Assembly (NCBI GenBank): GCA_958430865.1
Contig: CAUDNR010001558.1
Span: forward strand, 23,784 to 87,783
Length of the DNA: 64,000 nucleotides
Direction: 5' to 3'
Source of the DNA: Entrophospora sp. SA101
Lineage: Eukaryota > Glomeromycota > Glomeromycetes > Entrophosporales > Entrophosporaceae
The notes beneath the pieces were generated by a model. That model had not been told where the DNA came from, did no database searches, and saw only the letters and a list, made by a program, of their open reading frames with translations. How positions within the stretch are numbered: position 1 is the first letter of the stretch; every line of letters begins with the position of its first letter. The position numbers and the translations under genes are program-made. Positions 21,964 through 33,597 of this stretch are shown here, one piece after another.

Positions 21964-24242
21964 TTAAAGAGCCAGTTCACCAAGTTTACCATCACTTATT
22001 ATCGGTTTATGACTTCCCAAAAATGAGGAAGAAATAAGTGTAACACCACCAAGTGGTACAATTGCGATAAAAGCTACATGTAATGCTCTGACATAAGCAC
22101 TTATTACCAGTCCTCGTATTGGATCAGGTAAATGTAAGATAAATTCAACAGATTGTTTTATTAAATCTACTGGAACATCTGGTGGCAAATTAAGTGCATC
22201 AACGTTTTCCTCCAATTTATTTTGAAATATTGTACCAATAACTGCTACACCAAATACAGCCCCAATAAATCTAAAGAATAACAATAAAGCAGTAGTGGGC
22301 GCTAAATCGTTTATAGATACAATCTGTTGACCAAGTAATATTGTAGTTTGCATAATTGATCCAACGCCAAAACCAGTAATTAACATATATCCAATTTGTG
22401 GTCCACGTTCAGTAGTTTCTGTCCATGTAGTAATTAATCCTGATCCTACAACAACCAAGACAGCTCCAAACATACAAATTGTTCTAAAAGAAAATACGTT
22501 TGTTCGTGATACTAATTGTCCTATTATTATAGATGAAAACACAACTCCTAATATATAAGGAAGTAATTCTAACCCTGATGCAGTAGCTATATATATAATT
22601 ATAAAAAATTTAATGGAGATTTTCCCATTAAAATAAATGATTAAAGAAAGTTATCGAAGAATAAATGAATTGACAATTTACCTGATTCACCCTTTACAAT
22701 TTGGAAATAAAGCGGAGCATAATATATAAAGCCAAAAAATACCATTCCATGAAAGAAATTTACTGCAAAGCTTGCAACAATATTTAAATTCTTAAATAAA
22801 TGGGCTATAATAAAATTTTTAATATTTTACTTGTAATTAAAAAAAAAATTTTTAAAATAAATAAAGACTTACGTGGTGCAACAGGTTCAAGTGCAATCTT
22901 CGATTCGATTAATCCAAAAGCAACAAAACATAAAGCCCCAACACATAGTAGCGATATTATTATAGCAGAATTCCAAGCATATTGACTACCACCCCAACTC
23001 AATGACAATAATAGTAAAATTGTAGCAACCATAATCATCACTGTGCCATAATAATCGACTCTTTTTAATTTGGCTAGTAATGATCCGGTTGGTCCTGGTA
23101 ACTTCAAAAATGCTACAACAGTTACAATTGTTACAACTCCAAGTGGTAAGTTAATATAAAATGCCCATCTAACAAATAGCATTTTATTATTATTGGTTAA
23201 GTGCATATTACGTAAATAGATGCAAACATACAACATACCTCCAAGTCACGTGGTCCGTAAAAGCACCTCCTAACAAAGGGCCAACAACGGAAGCGATACC
23301 AAAACATGCACCAATCAATCCTTGATATTTACCACGATCTTGTGTTGGAACAATTTCAGAAATAATTATTATGACAAGACTAAATATGCGAGAAAGAAAT
23401 TAGAAAAATTTAATTGATCATTGAAATTTATCAGTAAATAAACTTTCTAAACCTTATAATACCACCACCACCAATTCCACCAAGTGCACGAAATATTATC
23501 ATTGCTTCCTAATCAATTAGCAATGTTTATTAGCACATATGCAATTTTTTTTTATATAGTATAACTGAATCAACCAACCATATTTGGCGCCAATCCACAT
23601 AATAAACTGGCAATCTCAAATATTATTATTGAAAATAAAAACGTTGATTTACGACCAAAAATGTCTGAAAGTTTTCCATAAGTTGTTTGAAGAGCAGTCT
23701 AATAAGAGCACACAGATGTAATTATTAATTAACACTTTTATATTTAATAATGTGATAAAACCATTACCATTGTTAGTAGATAAGCTGTTGCAACCCAAGC
23801 GATTTGATCTAATGCTTTAAATTCTGAAGCTATTGCAGGTAATGCTGTCGAAACAATTGTTTGATCTAAAGCTGCTAAAAATACCGCAAACGCTAGACTA
23901 ATTTATTTTTTATAAATATGCAGAAAGTGCAAATGAATAATAATGATATTGACGTTAATCAATATTTTAAACATATGCGCAATGTGTGCGGATAATAAAG
24001 ATAATGATATGATAAGATAAATACCCAATCATAACTAATGCCAATTTTAAACCCGATAATCTTATTTCTTGGGCTTTGTTGGCTTCTGGATCGTCTTTTA
24101 TACTACGGATCGCTTCATTTAATTTATTATTATCGTCTATTATAACAATGTTATTTGTATCATTCATGGTGCTAGAAGTTGTATTATTACTTAATGGTTC
24201 ATTAACAAGTTCTTCCGAAAGATTTTTTTCGTTTGGTGACAT
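21964..24242 (-). CDS. MFS transporter, DHA2 (14-TMS drug:H+ antiporter) family
   Basis: Eight exons on the minus strand (24242-24025, 23897-23768, 23698-23579, 23508-23453, 23379-23239, 23168-22873, 22804-22682, 22586-21964) close in frame to 568 aa. A hydrophilic N-terminus of about 65 residues precedes the membrane part. Conserved MFS signatures are [20 protein letters not shown] (TM1), [13 protein letters not shown] (motif A), [48 protein letters not shown] and YINLPLG, the last typical of the 14-helix DHA2 group. Members export drugs, siderophores, amino acids or other small molecules by proton antiport at plasma or vacuolar membrane; the substrate is not predictable here. All splice sites are GT-AG and no disruption is seen. 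Confidence 0.93.
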
Positions 24243-25364
24243 TTTTTTTTAATTATATTAATATACTATTTTTATTTTTATTTTTCAATAATTTTTTTTC
24301 GAATAAAAAAAAATTTTTGCCATTAAATAACTTTTTTTTCATTGTGTAAAAAAAACAGACGAAATAAATTCGCGTGTCAAAGAAAATCGGTGAGATATTT
24401 TTCCGATGTGCTGAATAAATTAGTTTTAGTAATATTAGTAATACATTAATCGGGTATCGGGTAAATTATAAAAACTATCCTATTAAGGCTCATTTGCGAA
24501 ATACTAATTAAATTCATGATTATGTATTTATGTATTTAACCAAAAATATTGTACAATATTCAGAAAAAAAAAAGTAATAGCGTTACCAGACTCATAACCG
24601 GAATTTATCCACGTGATCGGTTTCACGGATACCGTGAATACAGGGCCCACACAGGGCGCAAAAGTATTAATATTAACATTAATAAATTTCAAATTGACAC
24701 GGACGAAAAGTCATGGAATGAGGTTTAACTTATTTGTAACTCTAAATTGGCGATAATTTTAATAATGACAATCAATAATGAAGAGACGATAAGAGTAGTG
24801 TAGCAGTTGAAGTTATAAAACCATTGATAAAGCTGTTGACAAGAAAATGGTGAATGATGAAATTTAGTGTGACTACAAGCGAAGATCCATGTGCATCTTT
24901 GTTTAGAATGAGAAAAATCAAATTTCGATTTTTTCCTTTTTTTAGAACTTGGTTTAAGGTTACGAAGGAGCAAGGTTGTGTTCTTAATAATCTAGTTAGG
25001 AATATTATAATTGTGAAATTATCAACAATAATATGCAAAGTATTATTTTTCCATGTTTAGCTGGCCTGGAAAGTATAGCAAAAGTGCTAATATTAGGCTA
25101 ATACATTAAAAACATCAAGCAACAAATTAACTGTTTGAGATGCGTCGGCTTAATTTATCTTCTTGATGTATATACCAATTAAATTTATTACAACTATGGG
25201 AAATTAAAATGTTGTGAACAAATTTCTGTAACAAGTTACATATAGAGTGTCATCTTTTTATTTTATCATCCAAACATTATTGATTATTATTATTATTACA
25301 TTATTAATTCGATTGTTATTTATAAATATTATATAAATCATCATTTTCGTCATCACCATAATTG
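24243..25364. other. spacer between MFS and OSH genes
   Basis: Holds the MFS promoter side and the 3' flank of the OSH gene. Open frames on both strands at about 24725-25060 overlap each other and have no family features. A locally GC-richer patch at 24590-24665 (CCACGTGATCGG, GGGCCCACACAGGGCGC) is unexplained. Confidence 0.4.
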
Positions 25365-25559
25365 TCATTTTTTATAAAACCAACTACCCTTTTCTTTATA
25401 TTTATCGTCCAATTGATATTTATTATCAATCAATTTGTCTAAACTAAAAAACAATTGGTCATTGTCATTCCATTCAAAATATTGAAGCTCGACTTTAACT
25501 CCATTTTTAACTTTATCACGTTGTCTTTGTTCAATCTCACTCTAACAGAATAATAAAAA

Positions 25560-25591
<32 letters not shown>

Positions 25592-27054
25592 GTATAACAA
25601 TATAAACGTAATTTTTCCCCTACTTACTTTTAATTTTGAAGCAGTAGCAAAATCACCTTCATTTATAGCTTTAGCTACATATCTCCATAACTTCCTACTT
25701 TCTAAATCACCTTGCTCGTCTATTGGAGCTACGATCGGAGTTGCTCTTTTAGAATTTTCAATATCGAGAAACGTTGATTTTTCTTTTGTGTCCACTTTCT
25801 CTAAACTAGATCGACCTGACCATGTGCCTGTTGTTACATATAATGGTTCTTTGGATTCATTACGACGCACTACTCCATTAAAGCTATGTTTTTCACCTGA
25901 TAGCCATCCCTTTCCGCTAAACTCAATAATGACCTTATAATTTTCTGATTGTATTACACTTGTTCCACTATACGCAAGTATACAGTAAAATGTATTAATG
26001 TGGTGAGCGTACAAGTATAATTAAGTGTGGTTAATAACCAAGTATATGATCTTTACTTGTTTTTTTTATCAATCATGCTTTGTAAATATAAGAAGAACGT
26101 ATAATTGTGATTAATTATAATACCTTAATTCTACATATGGAGCACCTCTCCATAATCCAAGAATTTGTAAAGATGGAAGAGTTATCAAATAATGTTCAGG
26201 GTGATCTCTTAGACGAATTAGTATATGTCCAACTTGTATTACATCAATACGTGCTGCAGTAGGTCTGAATTGACTTTTTTGTCCAGCTTTTTTATTTGAT
26301 AATCAAAAATATTGAATATTAGAAAACCAGAAAGAATGTTTTACTCATGTATATTTCATATATGAATTACATACTATGACCATTTGCTGACACTCCAGCC
26401 TTTTTATTTTCTAAATAAAAGGCTGAAACAGGTGGATGATGACTAACTTGTTCTGAAAACAAACTAGTTTCGCCACATCCATTTATATCATTCCATTTTG
26501 CAAAGAATTGTTCGCCTTGTTTGTTATTATTTATTATTATTAAATAGGTTCAGAATTAAAGTTAAAAACAAAAAGATTTCAATGGGAAAAAAATATAATA
26601 ATAAAAATATTACCTTACCAAGTATAGGATTAAATGGCTTCTTCTCAATTTTTTCTTTATCTTTACGTGAAGAAAATGATCCGTACAATGTGCTTACATA
26701 CCATCTGAAAACATTAATAGCCCTGTCAACTTCTATACTTGGTTTAGAAATATCGGCAAAAAGTTCTGGATAATCTGCCCAATATTGTCTATACATACAT
26801 GCATTATTAATTTGATGGAAGTTATTTTATATATTTTATTATTGTGATTTGTTGAATAATGATGATAAGCTATATAGTTCTTCCTACCCATATTCTAGAG
26901 TGGAAACACCAGATAATAAGAAACTTGGACATGTCAAACTATAAATATCTCCAGTAAATGTGGACAGAGTCTTTAAAAACCCGTTAAATTCAGTTTTTCT
27001 GCTCTCAGAGGTCACGATGTCTGTTTCAACGTCTCCACTATCAGAACTATTCAT
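25365..27054 (-). CDS. oxysterol-binding protein, short Osh4/Kes1-like
   Basis: Six exons on the minus strand (27054-26888, 26788-26619, 26515-26375, 26286-26124, 25967-25628, 25541-25365) give 385 aa. That is the size of the short OSH proteins that consist of the lipid-binding ORD alone (no PH domain or ankyrin repeats). The family signature EQVSHHPPVSAFY lies at about residue 135. Other landmarks are LLSGVSTLEYG, FNPILGEQFFAKW, GTSVIQSENYKVIIEFSGKG, TGTWSG and the LESRKLWRYVAKAINEGDF block near the C-terminus. Such proteins exchange sterol and PI4P between membranes and act at ER-Golgi contacts in yeast. The frame is intact through five GT-AG introns. Ligand preference is inferred from family only. 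Confidence 0.94.
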
Positions 27055-27339
27055 CTTTGATGATCTATTTCAAAATTGTCCAATTTTTTGTAGTACAGTA
27101 TAGTGTTGGCACGTAGGGTCTAACCAAATACGAAAATTAGTTTATTACAGCATGGTGGATATTCAATTTGTGTTACAAAGTAACATGTGCACTCGGACAA
27201 TCATATTTGAACTGGTATGTAAGAAAACATCTATAATATATACTAAAATTCTAATGTCTGTCACTTTTTAGCGATTTGATTGGTCGGTTCTATGCACTAT
27301 GATTTAATGCGCAGCGGTTATAGAGTCATATAAAATATA
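27055..27339. other. OSH upstream region
   Basis: Probable promoter and 5' UTR of the minus-strand OSH gene. No further feature recognised. Confidence 0.4.
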
Positions 27340-27665
27340 TAAACAATTAAATTTATTATTATTAATATTATTGATATTAAATAAAACAGCGGATTTCTAA
27401 ATTACAATCTTTTGCAAAAAAAAAAAAACATAGCGGATTTCTAAATAACAATTTAATTTATTATTATTAATATTATTGATATTAAATAAAACCAGAATTA
27501 AATTATTATTATTAATATATTATTGATATTAAATAAAACAGCGGATTTCTAAATAACAATCTTTTGCAAAAAAAAAAAACAACGGATTTCTAAATAACAA
27601 TCTTTTGCAAAAAAAAAAAAAAACATAGCAGATTTCTAAATAACAATCTTTCGCAAAAAAAAAAC
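27340..27665. repeat. compound tandem repeat, two alternating modules
   Basis: Module A (TTATTATTATTAATATTATT, then GATATTAAATAAAAC) and module B (AGCGGATTTCTAAATAACAA followed by TCTTTTGC and an A-run of variable length) alternate two to four times. Copies are nearly identical, pointing to recent expansion. Non-coding. Confidence 0.9.
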
Positions 27666-27914
27666 CCCCCATCATTTTTATTTATTACTTTCAAATCAAT
27701 AAATTTTTTTAATTATAATTGGTGATGAATAATTCAGCAAAAACATTAGTGTGAAAACTTTTGTTACTATATGATCAATGAAAAAATCATTGTTCAAATA
27801 ATTTAATTGTTTTTAAACTGATTTTATAAAAATTTGAAAAAAAAAAGAAAATATATATATAAATACATATAGCTTCTCTTTTAAAAATAATCTTATGTGC
27901 AATTTGATAAGGTT

Positions 27915-28243
27915 GAAATAGACAAATATGCAGACATGTATTCATCCCAAGAATTACCCTAATGTCAACTGAGAATGCTGGGTTACCCTTTGTATTAAAA
28001 AGAAACCAATTTCCTGTACGACCAGCATTTGCCTTGACAATAAACAAGTCCCAAGGCCAAACACTGTCTCATATTGGTCTATACCTACCACAACCTGTCT
28101 TTACTCATGGACAATTGTACGTAGCCATGTCGAGGGTACGTTAAGAAAGTAATCTCAAGGTATATGTGAAAAATGGGGCAGTGCAAGGCAAAGATGGGAC
28201 TTATACAAATAATATTGTATATAAAGAAGCTTTAGTACTATAG
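27915..28243 (+). pseudogene. PIF1-like helicase C-terminal fragment (Helitron-type)
   Basis: The frame reads [60 protein letters not shown] and VAMSRVR. It then meets TAA at about 28141-28143 and continues LKVYVKNGAVQGKDGTYTNN. These are helicase motifs V and VI and the end of PIF1-family helicases, which are widely carried by Helitrons. Everything upstream of motif V is missing here. An N-terminal PIF1-like piece at 48718-48850 is separate. A dead fragment. Confidence 0.88.
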
Positions 28244-28427
28244 ACATTATATATATTATAATAAAATATAAGAAAAAAATTTGTATTTTTTGTTGTTAAA
28301 TAAATATAATATAAATAAATAATATATTATAAAAAAAATCACTATAACAAATTCAATATAAATAAAATAAAGTAACTAACACAAAAAAGCTAATAATAGG
28401 CACAAACGTAAGGATGTGCTCAAAATT

Positions 28428-28883
28428 CTATGGTTGGCTCGGTCTAAAGACCTCCTATTTCTGCGCCACGTGTCCAAATTTCAAAACTAGCGATTTTGTA
28501 ATTTGTTCAAAAATGCAATAAAAATTTTCGAAAATAGGACTTCACGTGATTTTGGGTTTAAAAATTTTTTTCGTACTGCCAAATTTAGATATGATGGTCA
28601 TGTATTAGTCTAAATTTAGAAATGATTTTCGTAGTTTGGTCTAAATTTAGTAATGATCCTAGCGGCCAAATTTCTCATGAACATAGTAAAGTACATGTTC
28701 TAAAAAAGAATAGAACTCTACAACAAATGATTTTTTTGAGAATATCTCATTATTACATTAAAACTAAAGACCTATTCTATCAACTAATAACGTTATTTTT
28801 TTAAAAGATAGGACAGAAAGTGACTTCTATACTTTTAAAATTTATGCAAATCTTAGGAGGTCTTTAGACCGAGCCAACTATAG
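28428..28883. mobile_element. 456-bp TIR element
   Basis: Terminal inverted repeats of 30 bp (28428-28457 and 28854-28883) match at 29 of 30 positions; the core is GTTGGCTCGGTCTAAAGACC. The interior holds CTAAATTTAG-type subrepeats and no transposase. A related right end lies at about 57258-57342. Target duplication is not obvious, so the superfamily is left open. Confidence 0.85.
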
Positions 28884-29400
28884 TATATATAAAAAGTTGT
28901 GAAAAAATACTCAGAATATCTTAATAAAATGGCTAGTGAGTTTCCTTTTGGGCCTTTTTTTTTAAAACCCCAATTTTTATTATGTAAATGCTTGAAGATC
29001 TGACTGGTGTTTTAACAAGATTACTACCACTTTTCTCAATACCAGTTCAATTATAATTGTCCGAGGTCCTTGCGCATTTCTATATATCAATTTATTTGTT
29101 TATTGTGATACAGAAATTGAAAATTTTATTGGTTGATCAAATAATAAAATAACAATATAAATAAATAGTGAAAATTAATTTTCAGAAGTATTCATTAAAG
29201 GTTCTGGAACAGGCTCTAATTTATTTTTTAAAAAATTATCATTAGAAACTATAAAATAATAAAAAAATTTTATTATAAATTTTATTTACTTGTTGTAATG
29301 CAGCTCTAATATTTATATTGAGATTGTTTGATAGTAAGTTAGAACTGAATTCATCAAAATTATCATCATCATCATCATTTGGTGATGAATCTAATTCATC
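28884..29400. other. spacer
   Basis: AT-rich, including ATC repeats at about 29360. No gene recognised. Confidence 0.4.
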
Positions 29401-29407
29401 AGGATTT

Positions 29408-29589
29408 CTAATTCAATTTGAACAGTTTTTGTAACTTGACTTTCCAATCTAACATTGTAAGAGGATGATATACATTAATTCCATCTACAAGATAATCTAA
29501 ACAATAATGACATTTAAAACCCATCTTTTGAAAACACTCATTATGATATCCATGACCACATATTAGAACCTTTCCATAAAGCTGTAATT
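29408..29589 (-). pseudogene. RING-like zinc-binding C-terminal fragment
   Basis: The minus frame reads LQLYGKVLICGHGYHNECFQ, KMGFKCHYC and LDYLVDGINVYHPLTMLDWK before a stop. The C-G-H-x2-H-x2-C...C-x2-C spacing resembles a RING-like finger. Similar short Cys/His tails end several large repeat-encoded proteins in these fungi (recollection, not checked). The rest of the protein is not found upstream, so this is called a fragment. Confidence 0.5.
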
Positions 29590-30340
29590 GATCAATTTCT
29601 ATATTAATACCACTATTTTTTTACATCACAAAATATGGAGGACTTTTTGTGTGATATCCTGTAGGCAAGGTCCTTATTCATACTAATCCCAAGCATAATA
29701 AATTTTCTCTTATTTTGTATTTGTTTATTTTTTTTATTATTTTTTATTTCTTTTCTTTTCTTTTAGTGAGGTAATATTTAATGAATTTTATTTAGTAGTT
29801 TTTAGATATGTGCCTGGCTTGGTAGTAAAGAGGAAAATGGCTAGAAGGACACCCACCAAGAAACATGTTCAGGTATCTAAAGATATTATTTTAGTATTTC
29901 TTATTGTAAGGAATTGTTTGATGATAGTGAAAGATAATTTTGAGAGTAGAGCATAAATATGCATTCATGGAAATTGTTGTTATGATTTAGTATAAATAAA
30001 TTGTATTAACATTGTTGGCATATTATTATAAATAAAATATTGAGATTTACTGTGAGGCATGGATTTTTATCTCACAGTGATCATTTTTATTATTATTTAT
30101 AATGTTTATAGATGATAAAAATGTTAAAACAGTATATATAAATGTTGAATATAAAAATACTAATAAAATAATAAATAAATAATAGTAAATGATGATAAGA
30201 GGAGGCATGGTGATAGGGTTTGCTTTAATTTAAAATAGATAGCATATAATTATTAAAAAATTTTTTTTTGATAATAATAAGAGGTGCTTGTTCACCATAT
30301 AACACTTCCTTATAATAATAAGGAAACTAATGTGAAAATT
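29590..30340. other. spacer, 3' flank of kinase gene
   Basis: AT-rich. A short plus-strand frame at 29849 (MARRTPTKKHVQ then a donor-like GTATCT) was considered as an H3-like start and rejected for lack of any following histone exon. Confidence 0.4.
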
Positions 30341-33300
30341 TCAATAATCAGATGAATGAAATTTATTCATAAAATCATCTGGTATAGTTAATTCAATTTG
30401 TTTGGAATCTGGCATAGATAATTCAATTTGTTTAGATTCTATAGCATTGATTTATAATTTAGAATATATAATTTAAAATATCATAATTAAAATTAAATAT
30501 TTAAACAATGAATTAGATAATTACCATTATTATTACTAATAATTGTAACTTTATTGGAGTTTACAGGTTGAGGGAGATTTGTAAAATTCAATAATCTACT
30601 TGTATAAACAGCGTTTGGATGAACAGTTTCTGTAATTGTTGAAGGATTAAAGGATTTTTTATCTGCTTCCTCAAATATTTTTTTTATTTCTAATTCTTCA
30701 GAATAACTAGAAATATTAGATTTAATTGCATCATTCCAAAAAGTAATAATTTTTAAAATTTCATCTGCTGTTGGTCTTTTTTCAGGATCAGCATCCATGC
30801 ATCTGTATGCTAACTTAATATAACATTCTGGAGTATTATCTGAAAAACTAGGCCTTAAGCCAACACAGATCTTGATAGCAAGATCTATATCATATGGTTG
30901 ATCTTTGAATGGTTGTTGACATGTTGATGTTTCTGACATTAAGATCCCAAAGCTATAGATGTCAGATTTTTGTGTGTAAGGTTTCTTATTCAAAACCTCT
31001 GGTGCAACATATGGTAGTACTCCAAATATATCATTTTTACTTGATGATTCTTGATCAGCTGGGCCTGATAATCCTAAATCTGCAATTATTGCTTGGGATA
31101 AATGTTGAAAATATAAAATATTACCACTGTGAAGATCACAATGCATAAGCCTTTCTTGATGGAAGGTGTTTAAACTTGAGATAATATCATAAAGCATTTT
31201 AATTTTATCATTCCATCCTGTATAATTTGATTTTATATAATTTTTAAAGCTTCCACTGCTTGTATATCTTATTACTAAAACATATTCTTTTGTAATTGGA
31301 TCTTGTGAAATGCCATAAATATTAACAATACCCTTGTTATAAGGTCCTATAAATTTAATGTGGTTTTGAAGCTTTATAAAAATCAATAAAAAATTAATAT
31401 ATTATTTAAAAACCATTATTAATTAATTTTTAATTAATTATCAAATTATTTACCTCCTTTAAAAACTTATCAGAAAGATTTTGAGAGTTTTTAAACTTTT
31501 TTAATGCTACATTACCATTACGACGATAATATCTTTTATTATCATTAATATATCTAGGACCATTTGACCAATGACATATGTACACAGTTGCAAAACCACC
31601 TTCACCTATTCCTTCTTTAATTGAAAGTTGGTCATAAGGAATCCATTCAAGGTAATGATAGCTATCAAATCCTTTTGCTTCAAGCTGTGTATTTCTGATT
31701 ATTTCATCTAATTTGTCATTACCACTGCTAGTCCAACTTTGAGCTAACAATTTGGGATCACATGATTGACACCACTGGTAATTAGTATTATATCTTGCAC
31801 AAACAGAACAGGTTCCATATTCTCCTTTTCTTTCTTTAAACTCCTTAGTGTTATCTTATTATTTCATTATAAAAAATTCAAAATAAAATAGAATTATATA
31901 GGTATTCATTTAAAAGTTATAAAAAAGATAAATTAATAAATTATTTACCTTCAATTGTTATTATAATTGCAAAAAATAAATTTATTTAATTAGACAATGT
32001 GTTGTAAAAGTTATAATATAATATAATATAATATAATATAATATTTACCAGCTGTTATTATGAAGAAACAAGGAATATTTAATTAGATGATGTTATAAAA
32101 ATTTATTTTGTGTTGTAAAAGTTACTTACATGCTGGTTATTATGTTATTATAAAGAAAAATAAATTTATTAATTAATTGATGTTTTAATAAAAAATTATT
32201 TTGTGTTATGGAAGTTAATTTTATAATATGATACTTACTCCCTAGTTATATAAAAAAAATTTATTAAATGATGCTTTAATAAATTTATTTTTGTGTTAAT
32301 TTATAATATACTACTTACCAGCTAGTTATTATAAATAAATGAAAATAAACTTATTAATTAGATATAAAAATTATAAAAGTTGATTTATAATACAATATAA
32401 TACTTACCAGCTAGTTATTATAAAGAAATAAAAAATAAGTTTATTTAGTTGTTATAAAAGTTAAATCATAATATAATACTTACAATCTATGAAATAAAAA
32501 AAACAAATTAATTAATTATATGATGTTTATTTAGTTGTTATAAAAGTTAAATTATAATATAATACTCACAAACTGGTTATTATAAAGAAATAAAGAAACA
32601 AATTAATTAATTAGATAATGTTTATTTTGTGTTGTAAAAGTTAAATTATAATATAATACTTACAAACTGGTTATTATAAAGAAATAAAAAAACAAACTAA
32701 TTAATTAGATGATGTTTATTTTATGTTGTAAAAGTTAAATTATAACATAATACTTACAAACTGGTTATTATAAAGAAATAAAAAAAACAAATTAATTAAT
32801 TAGATGATGTTTATTTAGTTGTTATAAAAGTTAAATTATAATATAATACTTACTCCCTGGTTATTATAAAGAAATAAAAAAACAAATTAATTAATTAGAT
32901 GATGTTTATTTTGTGCTGTAAAAGTTAAATTATAATATAATACTTACAAACTGGTTATTATAAAGAAATAAAAAACAAATTAATTAATTAGGTGATGTTT
33001 ATTTTGTGCTGTAAAAGTTAAATTATAATATAATACTTACGAACTGGTTATTATAAAGAAATAAAAAACAAATTAATTAATTAGATGATGTTTATTTTGT
33101 GTTGTAAAAGTTAAATTATAATATAATACTTACGCTCTATGAAATAAAATAAAAATTATTTAATTAGATGATGTTTATTTTGTGTTGTAAAAGTTAAATC
33201 ATAATATAATACTTACCAACTGGTTATTAAAAAGAAATAAAAAAACAAATTATTTAATTAGATGATGTTTATTTTGTGTTGTAAAAGTTATAGTATAATA

Positions 33301-33597
33301 CTTACTTTCTATGAAATAAAAAAACCAAATTATTTAATTAGATGATGTTTATTTTGTGTTTTAAAAGTTAAATTATAATATAACACTTGCCCCCTGGTTA
33401 TTATAAAGAAATAAAAAAAGCAAATTATTTAATTAGATGATGTTTATTTTGCATTGTAAAGTATTTATTTACCTTTATAGAATTTAGCTAAGTATTATTT
33501 TATTATAAAGCAAAATATTAAATTATGATGTAAAAATACTATATACATATTTTTAAAATAGTTGTTTTCTGATTAAGAAAAAAATACCTTCATTCAT
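30341..33597 (-). CDS. TKL-like protein kinase with putative serial 3-nt microexons
   Basis: Minus-strand model: 33597-33588 (ATGAATGAAG), 33487-33473 (15 nt), sixteen 3-nt exons between 33393 and 32049, then 31854-31454, 31371-30525 and 30438-30341. It totals 472 aa if every microexon is used. The exon at 31854 opens NTKEFKERKGEYGTCSVC and has a second Cys pair (WCQSCDP), a zinc-ribbon-like module. Kinase motifs are the Gly loop GIGEGGFATVY, the lysine in NVALKKFK, catalytic MHCDLHSGNIL, IADLGLSG (DLG in place of DFG) and YVAPEVL. The tail contains KQIELSMPDSKQIELTIPDD. Such kinases form very large families in mycorrhizal fungi and presumably signal in the cytosol. The 3' exons are firm. The microexon part is inferred from splice signals and frame only; joining the 15-nt exon straight to 31854 is also in frame. 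Confidence 0.8.
31940..33480 (-). repeat. tandem array of AG-NNN-GT units (microexon array)
   Basis: Seventeen units spaced 76-109 bp apart (mostly 83-96). Minus-strand islands between acceptor and donor: 33391-33393 GGG, 33306-33308 AAA, 33217-33219 TTG, 33134-33136 AGC, 33041-33043 TTC, 32948-32950 TTT, 32854-32856 GGA, 32758-32760 TTT, 32664-32666 TTT, 32570-32572 TTT, 32484-32486 ATT, 32408-32410 CTG, 32319-32321 CTG, 32239-32241 GGA, 32130-32132 CAT, 32049-32051 CTG. A seventeenth unit near 31948 has AG directly against GT. Acceptors are mostly ATAACCAG, CTAG or TTTCATAG; donors mostly GTAAGTAT. Flanks are near-identical among neighbours, but the islands are not. Confidence 0.95.

Noticed and set aside
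24725..25060. Three overlapping open frames on both strands
   Set aside because: Mutually overlapping, no family features; likely chance in an intergenic region.
29849..29886. Histone H3-like start MARRTPTKKHVQ followed by GTATCT
   Set aside because: No later exon with any H3 core motif is present within several kb.
30909..31148. 79-codon plus frame
   Set aside because: Antisense of the kinase catalytic exon.
31940..33480. CRISPR-like array
   Set aside because: Repeats and spacing superficially array-like, but spacers are not unique, the host is eukaryotic and the variable part is 3 nt between splice signals.
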